Source: an uncultured bacterium
GTDB lineage: Bacteria > Cyanobacteriota > Vampirovibrionia > Gastranaerophilales > Gastranaerophilaceae
Assembly: GCA_900554385.1 (NCBI GenBank)
Contig: USHE01000051.1
Span: 1 to 11,297 of the forward strand
Length of the DNA: 11,297 nucleotides
Direction of reading: 5' to 3'
The translations under genes and the position numbers were made by a program. Every line of letters begins with the position of its first letter. Positions within the stretch are counted from its first letter, which is position 1. The notes beneath the pieces were generated by a model. The model searched no databases and was not told the DNA's origin. It saw only the letters and a program-made list of their open reading frames with translations. Below, one piece after another: positions 7,029 through 11,297 of this stretch.

Positions 7029-8324
7029 TTACACTTCCAAACTATCATTGTTAAGCAGAAATTCCTTTATCCCAATCATAACATACCCTTTATCATCTCT
7101 TCGGGGTTTAATACTTTTTTCCACCACAACAATTTTTTTGAAAGAGTCATTAGTTTTTTCGAAAGGACGGGTTTCCTGCTCCCATTTTTCTTCATCGGGA
7201 ATATTGTATGCAGACTGAATATAGTAACGCTTACTGCCTTGGTTCGCCACAAAATCAATCTCAACCTGTTTGCGTATATCTTTGCCGCCTTTTGTTTTTT
7301 CTCTGAATTCAACAATGCCTACATCAACACTGTAACCCCTGTATCTGAGTTCGTTATAAATGATATTCTCCATCAAATGAGTTTCTTCTATTTGCCTAAA
7401 ATTAAGCCTTGCGTTACGAAGTCCGGTGTCCTCAAAATACAACTTATAAGGCGTGCTGATATATTTCTTACCTTTTACATCATACCTTTCTGCTTTGCTG
7501 AGCAAGAAGGAGTCTTTTAAGTAACCGATATATTTATCGATAGTCGAGGCGCAGAGCGCAGAATTTTTAACGGATTTGAATGTATTTTCTAATTTTCTTG
7601 GGTTTGTTAACGATGATATTCCCGATGCCAAAATGTCAACAAGCTCGCTGATTTCCTGGTCGGAATTAAGATTATTTCGAGCGACAATATCCTTAATATA
7701 TACATTTTTCATTTGCGTAATAAGGTAGTTGCTTTTTTGTTCGTCGGTTTTCATTAAAGCGACCGCAGGCAGTCCACCGTACACCATATAGTCGTCAAAA
7801 GCTTCGTCCTTGCTGCCGTCATACGCAGAATAAAACTCCGAAAATGATAAAGGCAAAACATGTATTTCGTCTCCACGACCCTCAAATTCAGTTAAAATAT
7901 CACTCGACAGGAACTTAGAGTTACTGCCGGTAACATAAATATCTAAATTTTCTTTTCTCAGATAACCGTTTAGCACAGCTTCAAAGCTTCCCAGCAATTG
8001 AACTTCATCGAGAAGGAGATAGTATTTTTGACCGTTATCTATTTTTTCGGCAATATATTTCATAAACTTTTTGGGGTCAACTTTTCGGTTTTGCTCGCTG
8101 ATTTCAATAATATCCTCATCAATCTGCATTAAGTCTTCGGCCGAATCAAAGGCAAACTTTATTATGTTGCTTTCGTTTATACCGTTTGAAAGCAGATGGT
8201 TATAGAATATATTGTTCATCAAATATGATTTTCCGCATCTTCTGATGCCTGTGATAACCTTTATAAAGCCATTTCCTTCTCTTGCAATCAGTCGATTTAA
8301 ATATACATCTCTTTTAATTTCCAT
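7029..8324 (-). CDS. AAA-family ATPase with DUF4143 domain
   Basis: The 431-residue product matches the usual length and layout of the AAA_14/DUF4143 family, common in gut anaerobes and of uncertain cellular role. Walker A is GIRRCGKS at residues 26-33 and Walker B is LLLDEVQ at 103-109. A sensor-like VTGSNS follows at 131-136, then the family-typical FEGRGDEIHVLPLSFSEF at 147-164. Residues from about 200 onward form the DUF4143 part, ending with a nuclease-fold-like signature (VEIDFVANQGSKRYYIQSAY). Whether that fold cuts DNA is not known. ATG 8324 has GAGG about 8 bases upstream. The gene stands alone, with its own promoter (8372-8400) and a strong terminator. It is read away from the FRG-containing unit to the right, so a functional link is not indicated. 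No damage is seen. Confidence 0.92.
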   Translation of the reverse strand: MEIKRDVYLNRLIAREGNGFIKVITGIRRCGKSYLMNNIFYNHLLSNGINESNIIKFAFDSAEDLMQIDEDIIEISEQNRKVDPKKFMKYIAEKIDNGQKYYLLLDEVQLLGSFEAVLNGYLRKENLDIYVTGSNSKFLSSDILTEFEGRGDEIHVLPLSFSEFYSAYDGSKDEAFDDYMVYGGLPAVALMKTDEQKSNYLITQMKNVYIKDIVARNNLNSDQEISELVDILASGISSLTNPRKLENTFKSVKNSALCASTIDKYIGYLKDSFLLSKAERYDVKGKKYISTPYKLYFEDTGLRNARLNFRQIEETHLMENIIYNELRYRGYSVDVGIVEFREKTKGGKDIRKQVEIDFVANQGSKRYYIQSAYNIPDEEKWEQETRPFEKTNDSFKKIVVVEKSIKPRRDDKGYVMIGIKEFLLNNDSLEV

Positions 8325-8371
8325 GTTATCGCCTCATTTAATATTTTTGCCGCTATCGCCATTTTTATTAA

Positions 8372-8400
8372 ATTATAATTCTTTTTTAAGGATTTTTCAA
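8372..8400 (-). promoter_or_regulatory. Promoter of the ATPase gene
   Basis: On the minus strand TTGAAA (8395-8400) and TATAAT (8372-8377) are separated by exactly 17 bases. This is one base from the ideal housekeeping sigma-factor promoter and lies 48 bases before the ATPase ATG. Confidence 0.8.
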
Positions 8401-8468
8401 GAGAATTTAGTAAATATAGTAATTAAAAGAGATCGCTCTAATATGTACATAATGTGTTAAATATGCCA

Positions 8469-8504
8469 AACGCCAATCGATTTATAACTCGGTTGGCGTT
8501 TTTT
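8469..8504 (+). terminator. Plus-strand terminator with no gene before it
   Basis: AACGCCAATCGA (8469-8480) pairs with TCGGTTGGCGTT (8489-8500), with one G-T pair, and the stem runs into six T (8499-8504). No plus-strand gene precedes it between here and the ATPase start, so it is either a relic of a lost gene or an insulator before the FRG unit. The T tract is much weaker on the minus strand. Confidence 0.75.
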
Positions 8505-8517
8505 CTCTGGTGCTCAA

Positions 8518-8544
8518 TAAAGGATAACTAATTGTTATCATTGC
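8518..8544 (+). promoter_or_regulatory. 27-base promoter-proximal element, left copy
   Basis: This sequence holds the palindrome GATAAC-TAATT-GTTATC and ends in TTGC. It is followed by TATATC, giving an extended -10 look (TGC-TATATC), and lies 33 bases before the FRG gene start. The same 27 bases occur exactly, in inverse orientation, at 11239-11265 before the 420-residue gene. A shared repressor or activator site is the simplest reading. A terminal inverted repeat of a small mobile cassette is the alternative. Confidence 0.7.
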
Positions 8545-8576
8545 TATATCAAGTTACATTTTGAGGTTTGTGGAAA

Positions 8577-9343
8577 ATGAACATATATACAGTTAATGAT
8601 TTTAATGATTTGTGTTCAATAATTGAAAAAATAAATGAGAGTACGATAACTTGTTTATCAAAAAGAATGATTACTAAGCCGACGCTTTGATATCGTGGGC
8701 AAGCAAATAGCGAATGGGATATTATTCCATCTGTTCTTCGTAATGATAATAAAAAATCTGAATAGGTACTATGCCATTCTTTTTATCATGGGGCTATACA
8801 AATCGCTTCGAACAAAATCTCTAAAACATCTTATAATTATTGGATAACAATGATGCAGCACTATGGACTTCCAACACGTTTACTTGATTGGACTTACTCA
8901 CCACTTGTTGCATTATTTTTTGCATTAAATGATTACGACAACACTTATAAAGATTTCAATGCAAGTATAACAATAATTATACCAGAATTACTAAATGAAA
9001 AACAAAATTTGATCCCTATGTATACCCTATAGACTCGGACAGTGCAATAAAATTACTCGCACCGGCATTCAATAAAAGCATTCCAATTTCAAATCGTGTG
9101 CTAGCTTGTTTTTCTACTAGCAATGATTTAAGAATGTATACTCAAAGGGCAGCCTTTACAATTCACGATTCAACCAAACCGCTCTTTGAAATCTATGACG
9201 ATAACTATGCTTATACAATAATAATCCCTAATAACAGAAAAGATTACTTTAGGAAACAACTATCATTTTTAGGAGTGAAGGAAGAGTTTCTATTCCCGGA
9301 TCTTACACCTGTAGCAAAGCATGCGATTGATAGACATCTTTAA
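8577..9343 (+). pseudogene. FRG-domain protein, inactivated by two stops and a frameshift
   Basis: The frame starts at ATG 8577 with GAGG at 8563-8566. It reads MNIYTVNDFNDLCSIIEKIN and reaches a TGA at 8688 (codon 38), exactly where the family has Trp before the defining YRGQ. A TAG follows at 8763 (codon 63). The signature QHYGLPTRLLDWTYSPLVAL is then intact in the same frame. A TAG closes that frame at 9030, while the -1 frame continues without a break (YVYPIDSDSAIKLL, then DLRMYTQRAAFTI) to TAA at 9341-9343. The whole would be about 255 residues, a normal FRG-domain size. FRG proteins are uncharacterised enzymatically as far as I know and are often found in mobile or defence contexts. The next gene starts 35 bases later, so both belonged to one operon. 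Three separate lesions make a single sequencing error unlikely. Confidence 0.88.
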
Positions 9344-9378
9344 TCTTGAATATTTTTGTTAAAGGAAGGGACCTATTT

Positions 9379-9933
9379 ATGAAAGATGAAATACTCGTGT
9401 TTTTGAGCAGAGCCAACCCGTTTGTTGAAGAGCAACAGGTTTTTATTGAAGAATTACAAAGAAAGCTCGAAAGATTTGACATTAGAACCGTTACCTTGCA
9501 AGCAGATAATTATGATTTAACTGACTCTCTTAACTATTTGAAAGGAATAATTAAGCAATGTTACGGAATAGTAATCATAGGGTTTAGGCAAATATATATA
9601 GAAAAAGGAGCAAAAAAGAAAGGTGGCAAAAATGACCCAAGGTTTTTCTTCCCACATGAAGTTGATGTGTCGGGGCAGGCACTAACAAGTCCGTTCTGCC
9701 ATATTGAAGGTACTATTGGACTATTAAATGATCTTCCTTTATTAGTAATAAATGAGGAAGGTGTTCGAGAAGAAGGAATAATCAAGGGTGGGAAATTCTG
9801 TACAAAAACAAAAAAATTTAATTTACAAAAAATTGAAGAGTTTTTTAATGATAAAACGGTTGACAGACAAATATCAGTTTGGATTGGCAAAGTAACTAAC
9901 TATTATTTGTTTCTTAACTTGAAGAAGATTTAA
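9379..9933 (+). CDS. Rossmann-like protein, TIR/deoxyribosyltransferase-related (uncertain)
   Basis: The start is ATG 9379, preceded by AAGGAAGGGA, giving 184 residues; a TTG at 9346 is in frame but lacks a site. Residues 4-12 (EILVFLSRA) are a first strand, followed by a Gln-rich helix (EEQQVFIEELQRKL). A second strand at 62-70 (YGIVIIGFR) leads to QIYIEKG. A signature at 104-135 combines SPFCHIEGTIGLLNDLPLLV with EEGVREEGI; Glu110 sits where nucleoside 2-deoxyribosyltransferase-like proteins carry their catalytic Glu ahead of an alternating helix and strand. There are no membrane segments or signal peptide, so it is probably cytosolic. It follows the broken FRG gene by 35 bases and overlaps the opposing gene by 20 bases at its 3' end. 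Nucleotide binding or cleavage in conflict signalling is inferred from fold features only. Confidence 0.82.
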   Translation: MKDEILVFLSRANPFVEEQQVFIEELQRKLERFDIRTVTLQADNYDLTDSLNYLKGIIKQCYGIVIIGFRQIYIEKGAKKKGGKNDPRFFFPHEVDVSGQALTSPFCHIEGTIGLLNDLPLLVINEEGVREEGIIKGGKFCTKTKKFNLQKIEEFFNDKTVDRQISVWIGKVTNYYLFLNLKKI

Positions 9934-11176
9934 TCAGCGACTCAATGGTGTACAAGTCGTCTTTTAATTTACTTATTCCATTTGTTATGGTTTCTTTTTG
10001 GCGCTTACTTATATCCAAATCATTTTCAAGACGCGTACATACCTTTTCGTAATTTTGATATTCTCCTGAAACTATCGAGCGTAAATCGTTTGCATTATAA
10101 TAATAGTATATACGATCGTCATAATCACCAGCGTGTTTAGCAGAAACATCCATAGCTAAAAACAACTTCGCATAGTGTTTTGCTGTATAATAGTATTCTT
10201 TAATAATATTTACATCATCAGTCACTTCAAAAATTCTAATAAGCATAGAACAGTAGTTTCGTGGACAGTATAAACTATTTTTGCAATAGCACGAACCACG
10301 GCGATAGTATTCAAGTGATAGGTAGTAATACTCGTTGTCACCAGTTAGTTGAAAAACCCTTAAGCATATTGCAGCCAACCTACCAAAAAGATATTCCGAA
10401 GAGCTATTGTCTATATCTACATTCTCAATAATGAGATTGATACAATCTATTAATCCTTTACAACTCTTTTCAAGCTCTGCTTTTTTATATTTAGCAAGGA
10501 CTAATAGTAACAGATTTTCTTCTGACTGATCCTTAGAAAAAAGTTTGGCAAGAGTGATTTCTCCGTCTTTAAAATTATTATCATCTAGTTCTTGCTTCCC
10601 TTTAAGATAAAGATTGTATATATTGTCGTTTTGAATAGGCGTTATGTTCCTTGAGTATGTAACATTTTCAATAAGCGCTCGTTGTATTGGATTGTCAGGT
10701 AGTATACTAGAAGAGTTAATAGCAAAGTCTATCAGCGAATTTAAATTAGCTTTAGTATCTGATATGGACTTAGGAGACAGTACCATTCCATCATGTTCAT
10801 AAAAGATTATGGGAACATATGTAATATCAAAAAACTTAAATTCATGTTTTTTATCCTTAGCACATAACAGTATAGTGGCTCTGGGCTTAAGAGCATGTCT
10901 TGCTCCTAGTTCATATATTGCATTTGCATTCATAGTACTAATGTCAGCAATAACTATGTCAGAACCATTTAAACAAGTAACAAATTTATAATCTATGGAT
11001 GTTGTTCCACATATTTCATCGCATCTATATGCATTATACCTTGATTCTTCATAAAGCGGGAATGGAACTAAACCATTCTCTACAATGCAAGGCTTTATAA
11101 TCTCATTATATGTTAAATCAAGATTTATATTATTCTTTATACCAAAACCCATGATAACAAAACATGTTTTACTCAT
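9914..11176 (-). CDS. NDT/TIR-like domain fused to TPR-like repeats (DUF4071-type architecture)
   Basis: The 420-residue product opens with TCFVIMGFG (residues 4-12), typical of the nucleoside 2-deoxyribosyltransferase-like branch of the TIR-like fold. The family core follows at 73-96: DIVIADISTMNANAIYELG plus ARHAL, with Asp73, Asp78 and Glu89 as likely active-site or substrate residues. This domain ends near residue 155. Residues 185-385 are helical with repeated Tyr/Leu/Ala patterns (SEYLFGRLAAICLRVFQLTG), consistent with a TPR-like sensor array. The last 35 residues look like a short coiled coil. The same pairing is described around the animal ASK kinases and in bacterial conflict systems (DRHyd with TPR-S). 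ATG 11176 has AAAGGAAAA about 8 bases upstream. The gene is intact, with the 27-base element 63 bases upstream. A role as sensor coupled to a nucleotide-derived signal is inferred. Confidence 0.85.
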   Translation of the reverse strand: MSKTCFVIMGFGIKNNINLDLTYNEIIKPCIVENGLVPFPLYEESRYNAYRCDEICGTTSIDYKFVTCLNGSDIVIADISTMNANAIYELGARHALKPRATILLCAKDKKHEFKFFDITYVPIIFYEHDGMVLSPKSISDTKANLNSLIDFAINSSSILPDNPIQRALIENVTYSRNITPIQNDNIYNLYLKGKQELDDNNFKDGEITLAKLFSKDQSEENLLLLVLAKYKKAELEKSCKGLIDCINLIIENVDIDNSSSEYLFGRLAAICLRVFQLTGDNEYYYLSLEYYRRGSCYCKNSLYCPRNYCSMLIRIFEVTDDVNIIKEYYYTAKHYAKLFLAMDVSAKHAGDYDDRIYYYYNANDLRSIVSGEYQNYEKVCTRLENDLDISKRQKETITNGISKLKDDLYTIESLIKSSSS

Positions 11177-11238
11177 TTGTATTTTCCTTTATGTAATATC
11201 TAAAATTCACTATAAAAAATTGTTGTTAATCTAATATT

Positions 11239-11265
11239 GCAATGATAACAATTAGTTATCCTTTA
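11239..11265 (-). promoter_or_regulatory. 27-base promoter-proximal element, right copy
   Basis: This is an exact inverse copy of 8518-8544, including GATAAC-N5-GTTATC and the terminal TTGC; ATAT recurs one base further on in both. It lies 63 bases before the 420-residue gene. Outside the element the two copies show no further similarity, and no flanking target-site duplication is visible. It most likely controls the minus-strand gene together with the plus-strand unit. Confidence 0.7.
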
Positions 11266-11297
11266 CTTATATTTTCCTTTACACTCTAATAGCATAT

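Noticed and set aside
7008..7520. 170-codon plus-strand frame opposite the end of the ATPase gene
   Set aside because: It lies antisense to well-conserved DUF4143 coding sequence and has no recognisable domain or ribosome site.
8688..8690. TGA read as Trp or selenocysteine in the FRG gene
   Set aside because: A TAG and a frameshift follow in the same gene, and no stem-loop typical of selenocysteine insertion was recognised; simple decay explains all three.
9561..9890. 109-codon minus-strand frame opposite the 184-residue gene
   Set aside because: It is antisense to a gene with a clear ribosome site and ordered fold pattern; its own product is low in recognisable features.
8518..11265. Cassette as a classical transposon with terminal inverted repeats
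   Set aside because: No transposase lies inside and no target-site duplication is seen outside the 27-base copies; their placement at promoters favours regulation. Kept only as an alternative.

Overview
The window reads as low-GC Firmicutes DNA, most likely a gut or rumen clostridium of the Ruminococcus/Oscillospiraceae type. This is inferred from AT-rich codon use, strong AAGGAG-type ribosome sites, and surface proteins that combine cohesin, dockerin, InlB-type repeats and collagen-like 'SAYELAV..GY.GTE.EWL' repeats. No rRNA or tRNA was seen.

Left part (1-5580, all minus strand): a two-gene surface-protein operon. The upstream gene (2481-5249) encodes a secreted 922-residue protein with 17 copies of a SAY...EWL repeat separated by collagen-like Gly-X-Y linkers, then one InlB-type repeat and a C-terminal cohesin-like domain. 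The downstream gene starts 18 bases later and runs off the left edge. It encodes a signal peptide, a paralogous cohesin-like domain, a two-repeat dockerin, Cys-containing modules, two InlB-type repeats and a long Ser/Thr-rich tail. A cohesin on one product and a dockerin on its neighbour suggests the two assemble on the cell surface. A 10-codon leader ORF with its own good ribosome site lies before the operon.

Middle (5514-8400): a tyrosine recombinase gene broken by a single frameshift, followed by its terminator and preceded by a perfect 11-base inverted repeat. Next comes a cluster of three hairpins, then an intact AAA/DUF4143 ATPase gene on the minus strand with a near-consensus promoter.

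Right part (8469-11297): the most interesting region. Two transcription units face each other. On the plus strand lie a decayed FRG-domain gene (two in-frame stops and a frameshift) and an intact 184-residue Rossmann-like protein. On the minus strand lies a 420-residue protein with an N-terminal nucleoside 2-deoxyribosyltransferase/TIR-like domain and a TPR-like helical C-terminus. The last two genes overlap tail to tail by 20 bases. The start of each unit carries the same 27-base sequence, containing the palindrome GATAAC-N5-GTTATC, in opposite orientation. This gives a compact 2.75-kb cassette with identical promoter-proximal elements at both ends. The domains present are ones associated with nucleotide-based immune or conflict signalling, so this is a candidate uncharacterised defence cassette. 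That role is inference, and the FRG component appears inactivated in this strain.
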